Shown here: one piece after another, positions 1 through 5,017 of the stretch
Numbering within the stretch: position 1 is the stretch's first letter
Layout of the letters: every line of letters starts with the position of its first letter
NCBI RefSeq assembly: GCF_017873395.1
Contig: NZ_JAGGKC010000058.1
Span: forward strand, 1 to 5,017
Reading direction: 5' to 3'
Source: Youngiibacter multivorans
GTDB taxonomy: Bacteria; Bacillota; Clostridia; Clostridiales; Clostridiaceae
Length of the DNA: 5,017 nucleotides
Position numbers and translations under genes: made by a program
The notes under the pieces: generated by a model
Databases searched by the model: none
Seen by the model: only the letters and a program-made list of their open reading frames with translations
Told to the model about the DNA's origin: nothing

Positions 1-111
1 CCTACTCGAAGCGTCTTCCTCCAACCAATATGGAGGTGACTCAAAAAAATTTACTCTGGTCTTATTACCTATTTCTGTTTAATTTTCAAAGAGCTTGTTG
101 CTTCAGGCAAC
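1..111 (-). other. Leader of a leftward rRNA operon (partial)
   Basis: Transcribed leftward from the promoter at 118-146, this stretch has the layout of a Gram-positive rRNA operon leader. It begins with a 5-bp hairpin (GTTGC/GCAAC, 97-111) almost exactly at the predicted transcript start. The boxA-like element CTCTTTGAAAATT follows at once. Further downstream is a second hairpin at 18-36 (CCTCCA/TGGAGG arms, 7-nt loop). No 16S 5' sequence (AGAGTTTGATC) is visible, so the 16S gene, if present, starts beyond the left edge. The rRNA assignment rests on boxA plus promoter strength, not on rRNA sequence. A leader of a tRNA cluster or a 16S-23S spacer are weaker alternatives. Confidence 0.6.
75..96 (-). 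promoter_or_regulatory. boxA-like rRNA antitermination element
   Basis: Read on the minus strand this is AAGCTCTTTGAAAATTAAACAG-like sequence (quoted here across 75-96). It matches the CTCTTTGAAAA boxA motif that precedes 16S and 23S genes in Firmicutes and is bound by the NusB/NusE antitermination complex. It lies about 15-35 nt after the predicted start of the transcript from the promoter at 118-146, the usual place for a leader boxA. Confidence 0.7.
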
Positions 112-117
112 TTGTAT

Positions 118-146
118 ATAATAACATTTGCTGGCTTAGGTGTCAA
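118..146 (-). promoter_or_regulatory. Strong sigma-A type promoter (rrn P2)
   Basis: On the minus strand there is a perfect -35 box TTGACA (146-141), a 17-nt spacer and a -10 box TATTAT (123-118, five of six consensus bases). AT-rich sequence lies upstream. Transcription should start near 111 and run left into the hairpin and boxA. This is the best promoter match in the window and fits the strength expected of an rRNA operon promoter. Confidence 0.75.
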
Positions 147-187
147 CTAAAAATGAAAAATAATCGACAACCTTCAATTGTTTCATT

Positions 188-215
188 AGTATATGAAGCC
201 CAATGGAATTTTCAA
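188..215 (-). promoter_or_regulatory. Putative upstream tandem promoter (rrn P1)
   Basis: On the minus strand TTGAAA (215-210), a 16-nt spacer and TATACT (193-188) form a reasonable sigma-A promoter. It lies about 70 bp upstream of the stronger promoter at 118-146 and faces the same way. Tandem P1/P2 promoters about this far apart are common upstream of Firmicute rRNA operons. The match is good but not perfect and this AT-rich stretch could give one by chance. Confidence 0.5.
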
Positions 216-231
216 TTTTGTATTCCATCTC

Positions 232-269
232 ATATAAAAAAACCGAAAAAATCTTCGGTTTTTTTATAT
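232..269. terminator. Bidirectional intrinsic terminator after the aminotransferase gene
   Basis: A perfect 16-bp inverted repeat has arms at 232-247 and 254-269 around a 6-nt loop. The core is ACCGAA/TTCGGT, flanked by A7 on one side and T7 on the other. It can therefore form a hairpin with a U-tract on either strand. On the minus strand it lies 58 nt beyond the aminotransferase stop codon and just upstream of the tandem rRNA promoters, so it should insulate the two transcription units. Confidence 0.9.
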
Positions 270-327
270 CTCCAAATCATTTTTGCAGGCGATAACTTAG
301 GACAAACCCCATCTTTGTTGCCTTTAT

Positions 328-1467
328 CTATCCCAAATACTTCAGGAACAAGTCCTTCAGATTAGACGTCCTGATGTAGCCCATTCCTTCAAGCACTGAA
401 TCCATCGCTTCTAAAACAAAGATAAGCTCTTCAGTATTTGCATTTTCCCCCATATGCCCCATACGGACGACCTTGTTCTTGAGATAACCAATCGATCCGG
501 ATAGGAGAAGTCCTCTTTCATTCTTAAGCCGAAGAAGTAACTCTACCGTATCAATACCTTCTGGCATTTCTACTACTGTTACGGTATTTGAATATCCGCT
601 ATTAAGATGAAGCTTCAGTCCATAATCCCTAAAAGCATTCCTGACTGCACCGGCAATATTTCTATGCCTTTTCTGTAATTCACCTATTCCCTCTTCAAGG
701 ATATTGTCTACCGCCTGACGCAGTCCGAGGATATCAGATGAAGGCATGGAGTATGGGAACCACTGGTTGGCTATGCTATCCTTAAAGGAAAGAAGGTTCA
801 TATAGTAGCTTGCTATAGGTGCCTTTCTCGCTTCCATGGACCTGAATGCTGCTTCGCTTACGCTTGCAAATGTGAGTCCAACGGGTGCAGAGAATGACTT
901 CTGTGATGCACCAAGGCAGATATCAATCCTGTTCTTGTCAACATCAACAGGCTCGCCTCCTGAAGAAGCAACTGCATCTACGACACTCAATATTCCGTAC
1001 TTCTTAAGCAATGGACATATCTCATCCACAGGATTTAAGACCCCAGACGGAGTATCGCAATGCACGAGTGTGGCATATTTGAAGTCATGGTCCTTGTCCA
1101 AGAACTCCTGAAGCACTGAGGTATCAATTTCTCTTAATCTGTCAAACTTCAATACTTCAGGAGTCCCACCATAGATTGTAACGAAGTCAGCAAATCCTTC
1201 TCCGAATATGCCATTGTCAAGCACCAGAACTCTGTCGCCAGGCTCTGTCAGACTGGCGCATGCAGCTTCAAGTCCCAAGATGCCTTCTCCTGACAATATG
1301 AAAACCTGATTTTCAGTCCCAATTATCCTCCCTATGTCTTTCCCAAGCTTCGAGTACATCTCGTAAAATTGCGGGTCCATGTCAGGATTCATTGTTTCAA
1401 GCGACCTTGCCTGCCTTACATTTTCTCTGACCCTTGTAGGTCCTGGAAAATATGCCTTAGTCTCCAT
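328..1467 (-). CDS. Class V PLP-dependent aminotransferase, alanine-glyoxylate / serine-pyruvate type
   Basis: A 379-residue cytosolic protein with the full pattern of the AGT branch of fold-type I, class V aminotransferases. The N-terminal PGPT motif is at residues 8-11. A phosphate-binding SGEG loop is at 59-62. DTPSGVLNP (138-146) is followed by VVDAV, whose Asp164 should hold the pyridine nitrogen. The PLP Schiff-base lysine is Lys190 in GASQKS. The family signature RMGHMG is at 335-340, with Arg335 the likely substrate-carboxylate binder. Length is normal for the family. These enzymes move an amino group from alanine, serine or a similar donor to glyoxylate or pyruvate; the exact donor and acceptor cannot be read from sequence. 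The ATG at 1467 is supported by GAAGGTA about 6 nt upstream. The gene is monocistronic, ends TAG, and is followed by the terminator at 232-269. Phosphoserine or 2-aminoethylphosphonate aminotransferase are less likely alternatives. Confidence 0.92.
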   Translation of the reverse strand: METKAYFPGPTRVRENVRQARSLETMNPDMDPQFYEMYSKLGKDIGRIIGTENQVFILSGEGILGLEAACASLTEPGDRVLVLDNGIFGEGFADFVTIYGGTPEVLKFDRLREIDTSVLQEFLDKDHDFKYATLVHCDTPSGVLNPVDEICPLLKKYGILSVVDAVASSGGEPVDVDKNRIDICLGASQKSFSAPVGLTFASVSEAAFRSMEARKAPIASYYMNLLSFKDSIANQWFPYSMPSSDILGLRQAVDNILEEGIGELQKRHRNIAGAVRNAFRDYGLKLHLNSGYSNTVTVVEMPEGIDTVELLLRLKNERGLLLSGSIGYLKNKVVRMGHMGENANTEELIFVLEAMDSVLEGMGYIRTSNLKDLFLKYLG

Positions 1468-1604
1468 TTACGTTACCTTCTTTCCTCTTTATATCCCGAT
1501 TGCGGTAAAATTAGTGTTAACAGAGCCTGCTTAAGCAACCTTAATGATTATTTGTATTATACTGTATATAACGATTTGAGTGAATATGATAAGCGGTGGT
1601 GTAT
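1468..1604. promoter_or_regulatory. Divergent intergenic promoter region
   Basis: This 137-bp gap separates the divergent aminotransferase and cls genes and must hold both promoters. Toward cls it is very AT-rich, with several -10-like hexamers (TATTAT 1555-1560, TATACT 1558-1563, TATATA 1565-1570). The only nearby -35 candidates are weak: TTAAGC (1531-1536) is 18 nt from TATTAT, and TTAATG (1541-1546) is 18 nt from TATATA. I could not assign a convincing promoter toward the aminotransferase. Two short palindromes of similar form, TGTTAACA (1515-1522) and TGCTTAAGCA (1528-1537), lie in the middle and could be operator half-sites or chance. Confidence 0.4.
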
Positions 1605-3068
1605 ATGAGTCTTTATAATATAATTTATATAACTGTAATACTTCTGAACTTCATAATATCAGTGTACATTATTTTCGTGAACAGAGAGAAGCCTGAAAAA
1701 TCCATAGGATGGCTTCTGATATTCATGTTAGTTCCAATTGTCGGTCTGGTTCTGTATTTTCTTGTTGGCAGAAACTGGAGGAGTACCAACCTGAAGAATA
1801 AGTTGTCCCATGAAATGTTGAATCTCATTAATGCGAGTCTGGATGATTATGAAGGTCCCTATCAGGATATAGCTAAGCTTGTGACAAACGGGAACTCAAG
1901 TCCCATGTTCATGAAGAACGAAGTCAAGCTTTACAGGGATGGGTATGAAAAATTCAACGATCTTCTTGTTGACCTGAAAAATGCCAGACACCATATACAT
2001 ATGGAATACTATATAGTCAAATCTGATGAAATTGGAAGGAAGATCTTTGACATACTAAAGGAAAAGGCTCTTGAAGGCGTAGAAGTCAGATTCGTTATGG
2101 ACAAGGTGGGTGGAAGGAAATTCGACAAGGATTATCTGCGTGACCTAATTGACAGTGGTGTCGAAATCGTAACCTATTCTGCGCACTTTGCCAACTTCAC
2201 CAGACTTATCGATACTTCCATCAACTACAGGAATCATCGAAAAATAGTCATAATTGACGGGGATATTGGATATATCGGCGGCAACAACATAGGTGATGAG
2301 TACCTCGGACAAAGCAAGTTCGGTTACTGGCGTGACACTCACATGAGAATACGAGGTGATTTTGTCCTCGGGCTGCAGGGATTGTTTTACGATGATTTTT
2401 TCTCTGTCATTAATATCAATGAGAATTCCAGAGTATTCGAGCTGCACCGCAGAAAAGAAGTGCACAAACAGATCCAAGATTTTGAGAAGTATTTCCCAAG
2501 AACTTCTGTAAGCTCATATATCCCGATGCAGCTTGCCTATTGCGGTCCTGCGTCGCCATTTTCAACAATTGAGCAGCTCTTCATAAAGATGATAACTTCA
2601 GCCAGGGAAAAGATATTTATAAGCTCCCCATACTTCATACCCTCTTCCGGGACTCTTGAAGCGCTGAGGATAGCCATCCTTTCAGGAGTTGATGTAAGGA
2701 TAATAATGCCCGAACAATATGACCATCCTCCTGTTCAGCACGCCTCAATGACATTCATCAAGGAGATACTGCAGCTTGGAGCAAAATTCTATCTATATGA
2801 CAAAAGCTCCTTCATTCACACAAAGGCTATAGTTGTTGACGGGCGTATGTTTACAATGGGTACTGCAAACTTTGACGTAAGAAGCTTCTATTACAATTAT
2901 GAGGTCAATGCAGTTGTCTATGATGAACTGGAAGCCTCAAAGGTTGAAGGCATGTTCTTCGATGACATAGCCAGAAGCAGGCTCATTACGTTAGAAGAAT
3001 TCAATGACAGAGGTTTAATGACTAACCTAAAGGAAAGCTTCTTCAGAGTTTTTTCTCTTCTCTTCTAG
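1605..3068 (+). CDS. cls: Cardiolipin synthase (two-HKD phospholipase D family)
   Basis: A 487-residue membrane enzyme that condenses two phosphatidylglycerol molecules into cardiolipin plus glycerol. Two transmembrane segments (about residues 5-25 and 34-56) form the usual PLDc_N anchor, ending in the LVGRNWR turn. Two phospholipase D domains follow. The first catalytic HxKxxxxD is His211/Lys213/Asp218 in HRKIVIID, followed by GYIGGNN. The second is His405/Lys407/Asp412 in HTKAIVVD, followed by MGTANFDVRSF. Both are intact and the length is typical of bacterial Cls. The ATG at 1605 is preferred over an in-frame GTG at 1596 because the GGTGGTG stretch just before 1605 can act as a modest ribosome binding site, while the GTG has none. 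The stop is TAG. No terminator lies before the aldolase gene 52 nt downstream, so co-transcription is likely. The link to its neighbours is not obviously functional. Confidence 0.95.
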   Translation: MSLYNIIYITVILLNFIISVYIIFVNREKPEKSIGWLLIFMLVPIVGLVLYFLVGRNWRSTNLKNKLSHEMLNLINASLDDYEGPYQDIAKLVTNGNSSPMFMKNEVKLYRDGYEKFNDLLVDLKNARHHIHMEYYIVKSDEIGRKIFDILKEKALEGVEVRFVMDKVGGRKFDKDYLRDLIDSGVEIVTYSAHFANFTRLIDTSINYRNHRKIVIIDGDIGYIGGNNIGDEYLGQSKFGYWRDTHMRIRGDFVLGLQGLFYDDFFSVININENSRVFELHRRKEVHKQIQDFEKYFPRTSVSSYIPMQLAYCGPASPFSTIEQLFIKMITSAREKIFISSPYFIPSSGTLEALRIAILSGVDVRIIMPEQYDHPPVQHASMTFIKEILQLGAKFYLYDKSSFIHTKAIVVDGRMFTMGTANFDVRSFYYNYEVNAVVYDELEASKVEGMFFDDIARSRLITLEEFNDRGLMTNLKESFFRVFSLLF

Positions 3069-3107
3069 CGCTGTTCCTTTCACCGAAACTATAACAAGTA
3101 AGCAAAT

Positions 3108-3112
3108 GGAGG
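3108..3112 (+). promoter_or_regulatory. Ribosome binding site that favours a TTG start for the aldolase gene
   Basis: GGAGG at 3108-3112 is 8 nt before an in-frame TTG at 3121, an ideal Shine-Dalgarno spacing. It overlaps the alternative ATG at 3106 and lies only 2 nt before the ATG at 3115, too close to serve it. No purine-rich site of similar quality precedes 3106. This favours initiation at TTG 3121. Confidence 0.65.
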
Positions 3113-3120
3113 AAATGAAT

Positions 3121-3906
3121 TTGGGGAATGAATTTTTAAGGAAGGTCAAATCTGACAAAAAGCCATTAGGAACACTTAGTGCAATGGAAAGCACTACTGC
3201 ACTTGAATGTCTTGGATACACGGGAATTGACTATGTAATGCTTGATACTGAACATGGTCCTTTATCAGAAGAAAGTGCTTCCAAATACATGCTTGCATGC
3301 AAGGCATCAGGACTTTCCACTCTGGTGAGGGTAAAGGAAATTTCACGAAGTCCAGTGCTCAAGGTTCTTGATTCAGGGGCAGATGGTATCATTGTCCCAG
3401 GAATCGAAAATATTGAACAGGTCATGCAGCTAGTAGGCTTTGCAAAGTTCCCTCCTGTAGGTAACAGGGGATTCTGTCCGACAAGGGATGGAGGATGGGG
3501 ATTTTCTGAAAACTCATTATCCCTTGATAGCTATATGGATTACTGCAACCGAGAAACCATTCTGATTCCACAATGTGAAACCAAAGGATGCCTTGAGTCT
3601 ATCGAAGATATTGTTTCCATCGAAGGTGTAGATGGAATTCTTGTAGGTCCGTATGATCTTTCGATTGACATGGGCAAACCGGGTCAGTTTGAAGATACTG
3701 ATGTCAAAGGAGCAATCGAACGCATACTCCGTGCCTGCAAAGCCAGCGGTAAAATTTCAATGATATTTTCAGGAGATGCCCTTTCAGCGAAGAAGTATCT
3801 TGATGCCGGCTTCGATAGTGTTGTTGTCGGAATCGACACATCGATATACATAAGAGCTTACAGAGAAATAGTTTCTCAGATTATTGCAGACACGGGGATC
3901 ATATAG
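3121..3906 (+). CDS. HpcH/HpaI family class II aldolase (2-keto-3-deoxy sugar acid / 4-hydroxy-2-oxoheptanedioate aldolase type)
   Basis: A cytosolic (beta/alpha)8 metal-dependent aldolase of about 261 residues. Family members reversibly split 4-hydroxy-2-oxo acids into pyruvate and an aldehyde. Numbered from the upstream ATG at 3106, the visible motifs are DTEHGP (His50, catalytic base), VRV (Arg75, binds the pyruvate carboxylate), VPGIEN at 97-102, GNRGF at 119-123, QCET (Glu158) and GPYDLSIDMG (Asp184). Glu158 and Asp184 are the divalent metal ligands. All expected catalytic residues are present, so the enzyme should be active. The substrate is unclear: HpaI, GarL and RhmA types share these motifs, and citrate-lyase beta-like proteins are a more distant alternative. 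The TTG at 3121 is chosen because of the GGAGG 8 nt upstream; starting at 3106 would add five residues. It follows cls by 52 nt without a terminator, and its TAG stop is one base before the acetyltransferase ATG, which implies translational coupling. Confidence 0.88.
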   Translation: MGNEFLRKVKSDKKPLGTLSAMESTTALECLGYTGIDYVMLDTEHGPLSEESASKYMLACKASGLSTLVRVKEISRSPVLKVLDSGADGIIVPGIENIEQVMQLVGFAKFPPVGNRGFCPTRDGGWGFSENSLSLDSYMDYCNRETILIPQCETKGCLESIEDIVSIEGVDGILVGPYDLSIDMGKPGQFEDTDVKGAIERILRACKASGKISMIFSGDALSAKKYLDAGFDSVVVGIDTSIYIRAYREIVSQIIADTGII

Positions 3907-3907
3907 G

Positions 3908-4348
3908 ATGATAAGACTGAGACCTCTAAAGAAATGTGACTTGAAACCAATGATTGACTGGTTTGAAAACAGACTTGAATTCATGCAGTGGTGTGCTGGG
4001 AAATTCGAATATCCACTAACCATTGAGCAGCTTCACGAATACTATGACCGGTCTGAAAATGATATTGACGCATGGATAATGATCGCAATGGACACTGAAG
4101 GAAATCCTGTAGGCCATTTTCTCATGAGAAAGGCAGACTACATAAACAACAGCATACATATTGGATTTATCGTGATCGACAAGAACCATCGCGGAAAAGG
4201 CTATGGAAGAGAACTTGTTGATTCAGCTCTTAAATATGCTTTCGAGATTCTAAAAGTTAACAGAGTCACCCTCGGTGTTTTTGAAAACAATGCCTCAGCA
4301 CACAGCTGTTATCTGTCAGCCGGCTTTGTCGATGAGAATTTCAATTAG
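3908..4348 (+). CDS. GNAT family N-acetyltransferase, apparently truncated by an in-frame TAG
   Basis: A 146-residue GCN5-related acetyltransferase, which would transfer acetyl from acetyl-CoA to an amine; the substrate is unknown. The N terminus MIRLRPLKKCDL is the usual beta1/alpha1 start of RimJ/RimL-like members. Motif A with the acetyl-CoA pyrophosphate loop is HRGKGYG (about residues 96-102). Motif B is GVFENNASAHSCYLSAGF, near the C terminus. The frame stops six residues after that GF, before the last beta strand that normally completes the fold. In the same frame the next codons (4349-4411) encode a plausible end containing NESWGLYEM. The intact gene would be 167 codons, normal for the family. 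Start ATG 3908 is one base after the aldolase stop and has GGGG 10 nt upstream. A TTG at 3884 would lie inside the aldolase gene and is not needed. Whether the product is functional is uncertain. Confidence 0.82.
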   Translation: MIRLRPLKKCDLKPMIDWFENRLEFMQWCAGKFEYPLTIEQLHEYYDRSENDIDAWIMIAMDTEGNPVGHFLMRKADYINNSIHIGFIVIDKNHRGKGYGRELVDSALKYAFEILKVNRVTLGVFENNASAHSCYLSAGFVDENFN

Positions 4349-4411
4349 TCTTCTCTTCAATACAACAATGAAAGCTGGGGACTCTACGAGATGGCTGCAG
4401 AAAGGCCCTGA
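4349..4411 (+). pseudogene. Orphaned C-terminal end of the GNAT gene beyond the in-frame TAG
   Basis: After the TAG at 4346-4348 the same frame stays open for 20 codons and ends at TGA 4409-4411. The encoded tail contains YNNESWGLYEMAAERP, which resembles the final beta strand of RimJ/RimL-like acetyltransferases (acidic-x-W-x-x-Y-x-M pattern). The gap between the AGF of motif B and this strand looks normal without any insertion or deletion. That suggests a single nonsense substitution (for example from CAG, AAG or GAG), a sequencing error, or read-through. The segment has no start of its own and should not be annotated as a separate gene. Confidence 0.65.
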
Positions 4412-4426
4412 TTATAATGCAAATTA

Positions 4427-4462
4427 AAACGGAACCTGAATTCATGCTTTCAGGTTCCGTTT
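4427..4462. terminator. Bidirectional terminator shared by the GNAT operon and the VanZ-like gene
   Basis: A 14-bp perfect inverted repeat (arms 4427-4440 and 4449-4462, core CGGAACCTGAA) encloses an 8-nt loop. T-rich tails lie on both sides (TTTAATTTT on the plus strand, TTTTAATTT on the minus strand). It closes the cls-aldolase-GNAT transcript from the left and the VanZ-like gene from the right. The VanZ stop codon (4442-4444) lies in the loop and the right arm encodes its last residues, an unusually compact convergent end. Confidence 0.88.
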
Positions 4463-4897
4463 AATTTTCACTGAATATGATTCTGACATTGTCCTTACCA
4501 TTACACCAAATCCAGCACCAACAGAATCAATTGCCACATCTGCAGGACTTCCTGCCCTGCCGGGAACAAACATTTGATGGAATTCATCAGTAGCTGCATA
4601 TCCAATCGTGATAATGAGTGCGTACAGATATAACTTTCTACCAGAAGAATCAAAACTCAAAGCATTGGCAATCAGTAGAAACAAAATTGCATATTCTGTC
4701 ATATGCGCTGCCTTGCGTACCAACAGGCTGATGACTGCAAGACCCTGTTCTCCCGTTCCTATACCAAGGAATCTCAAGATGGCGACAAGTCTGCCGGACA
4801 TGTCAGAGGACTCTGTCCCATCCTGCATCGAGAACATGTAAATTATGACCATCCATATTATGACAGCAGCGTAAGAGACCATTCGCTTACTCTTCAT
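4442..4897 (-). CDS. VanZ-like family membrane protein
   Basis: A 151-residue polytopic membrane protein of the VanZ-like family, named after the teicoplanin-resistance accessory protein VanZ. The biochemical role of most members is unknown, and this sequence does not imply glycopeptide resistance. Features are an N-terminal membrane helix (about 8-23) ending in FSMQD, the conserved RKAAHMTEY motif (61-69) entering a second helix (about 67-80), a third helix (about 88-103), and the family signature DEFHQMFVPGR...D..ID..GAGFG (104-131) entering the last helix (about 122-136). A basic tail follows (KIKRNLK). Length is typical of single-domain members. The ATG at 4897 has an excellent AAGGAG 7 nt upstream. 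The gene begins only 26 nt past the 5S terminator hairpin, with no recognisable promoter of its own between. It ends TGA inside the loop of the convergent terminator. Confidence 0.92.
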   Translation of the reverse strand: MKSKRMVSYAAVIIWMVIIYMFSMQDGTESSDMSGRLVAILRFLGIGTGEQGLAVISLLVRKAAHMTEYAILFLLIANALSFDSSGRKLYLYALIITIGYAATDEFHQMFVPGRAGSPADVAIDSVGAGFGVMVRTMSESYSVKIKRNLKA

Positions 4898-4904
4898 TCA
4901 AAAT

Positions 4905-4910
4905 CTCCTT
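4905..4910 (-). promoter_or_regulatory. Ribosome binding site of the VanZ-like gene
   Basis: Minus-strand AAGGAG, 7 nt before the ATG at 4897, is the strongest Shine-Dalgarno match in the window and fixes the start. It begins 13 nt beyond the arm of the rRNA terminator hairpin. Confidence 0.85.
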
Positions 4911-4923
4911 AGGGGTATAAGTC

Positions 4924-4955
4924 AAATCCCCCGGACCAAAAGATCCGGGGGATTT
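4924..4955 (-). terminator. rRNA operon terminator downstream of 5S
   Basis: A perfect 12-bp stem (AAATCCCCCGGA, 4924-4935, paired with 4944-4955) closes an 8-nt loop, six bases after the 5S 3' end. The GC-rich CCCCCGGA core is very stable. The U-tract on the minus strand is short and interrupted (ATTTGACTTAT), so termination may be incomplete and some read-through into the VanZ-like gene is plausible. Confidence 0.82.
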
Positions 4956-4961
4956 AGATGA

Positions 4962-5017
4962 CCTGGCGACGACCTACTTTCCCACAGAGCTTCCCCTGCA
5001 GTATCATTGGCACCTTG
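4962..5017 (-). rRNA. rrf: 5S ribosomal RNA, 3' part (runs off the right edge)
   Basis: Read on the minus strand, the final 56 bases match the conserved 3' half of bacterial 5S rRNA: GGTGCCAATGATACTGC, then GGGAAGCTCTGTGGGA, then AAGTAGGTCGTCGCCAGG. The closing GTCGCCAGG is the 3' strand of helix I. The 5' part lies beyond the window. The orientation means an rRNA operon ends here, transcribed leftward, with the terminator directly after it. Confidence 0.92.

Noticed and set aside
204..227. Inverted repeat TGGAAT/ATTCCA near the P1 promoter
   Set aside because: It is only 6 bp with a 12-nt AT-rich loop, which is expected by chance and too weak to call an operator or terminator.
30..365. A 111-codon open frame on the plus strand at the left end
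   Set aside because: It runs across the rRNA-type leader, two minus-strand promoters and the terminator. Its translation is rich in chance-like residues with no recognisable domain.
836..1111. A 91-codon plus-strand frame inside the aminotransferase gene
   Set aside because: It lies antisense to a confidently identified full-length enzyme and has no family features.
2145..2477. A 110-codon minus-strand frame inside cls
   Set aside because: It is antisense to conserved cls sequence that includes the first HKD motif. It has no domain and no convincing ribosome binding site.
4346..4411. Pyrrolysine or general UAG recoding
   Set aside because: TAG also ends the aminotransferase, cls and aldolase at sensible places, so it acts as a normal stop here. 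Local read-through remains possible but is not the simplest explanation.
4442..4897. Glycopeptide resistance determinant (vanZ)
   Set aside because: Only family-level similarity is visible. No other van gene is present, and VanZ-like proteins are widespread in susceptible Firmicutes.
4608..4912. Two overlapping plus-strand frames antisense to the VanZ-like gene
   Set aside because: They are shadows of the VanZ-like coding sequence, which has a strong ribosome binding site and clear family motifs.

Overview
The window looks like a chromosomal segment from a low-to-moderate GC Firmicute, probably of clostridial type. The evidence is the Gram-positive style rRNA promoter and leader (TTGACA-17-TATTAT followed by a CTCTTTGAAAATT boxA-like element), AGGAG-type ribosome binding sites, AT-rich terminators, and protein families common in Clostridia (two-HKD cardiolipin synthase, VanZ-like membrane protein). 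The genus cannot be named from this sequence alone.

Layout, left to right. Positions 1-111 are the leftward-transcribed leader of what appears to be an rRNA operon whose 16S gene lies beyond the left edge. Positions 118-215 hold two tandem minus-strand promoters. Positions 232-269 are a perfect bidirectional terminator. Next comes a minus-strand class V (alanine-glyoxylate type) aminotransferase (328-1467), then a 137-bp divergent intergenic region. A plus-strand gene set follows: cardiolipin synthase (1605-3068), an HpcH/HpaI-family aldolase (3121-3906) and a GNAT acetyltransferase (3908-4348). The acetyltransferase reading frame is cut short by an in-frame TAG, and its expected C-terminal strand is still readable downstream to 4411. 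A bidirectional terminator (4427-4462) separates this set from a minus-strand VanZ-like membrane protein (4442-4897). At the right edge are an rRNA-type terminator (4924-4955) and the 3' part of a 5S rRNA gene on the minus strand (4962-5017).

The segment therefore seems to be an approximately 5-kb block of ordinary genes lodged between two rRNA operons that both run leftward. The plus-strand genes run opposite to rRNA transcription. cls makes cardiolipin in the membrane. The aldolase and aminotransferase both act on small 2-oxo acids or aldehydes such as pyruvate and glyoxylate, but they are divergently placed and no joint pathway is demonstrated. I see no CRISPR array, transposase, phage gene or obvious undescribed multi-gene system. 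The points most worth checking are the interrupted acetyltransferase, the rRNA-flanked architecture, and the apparent dependence of the VanZ gene on rRNA operon read-through.
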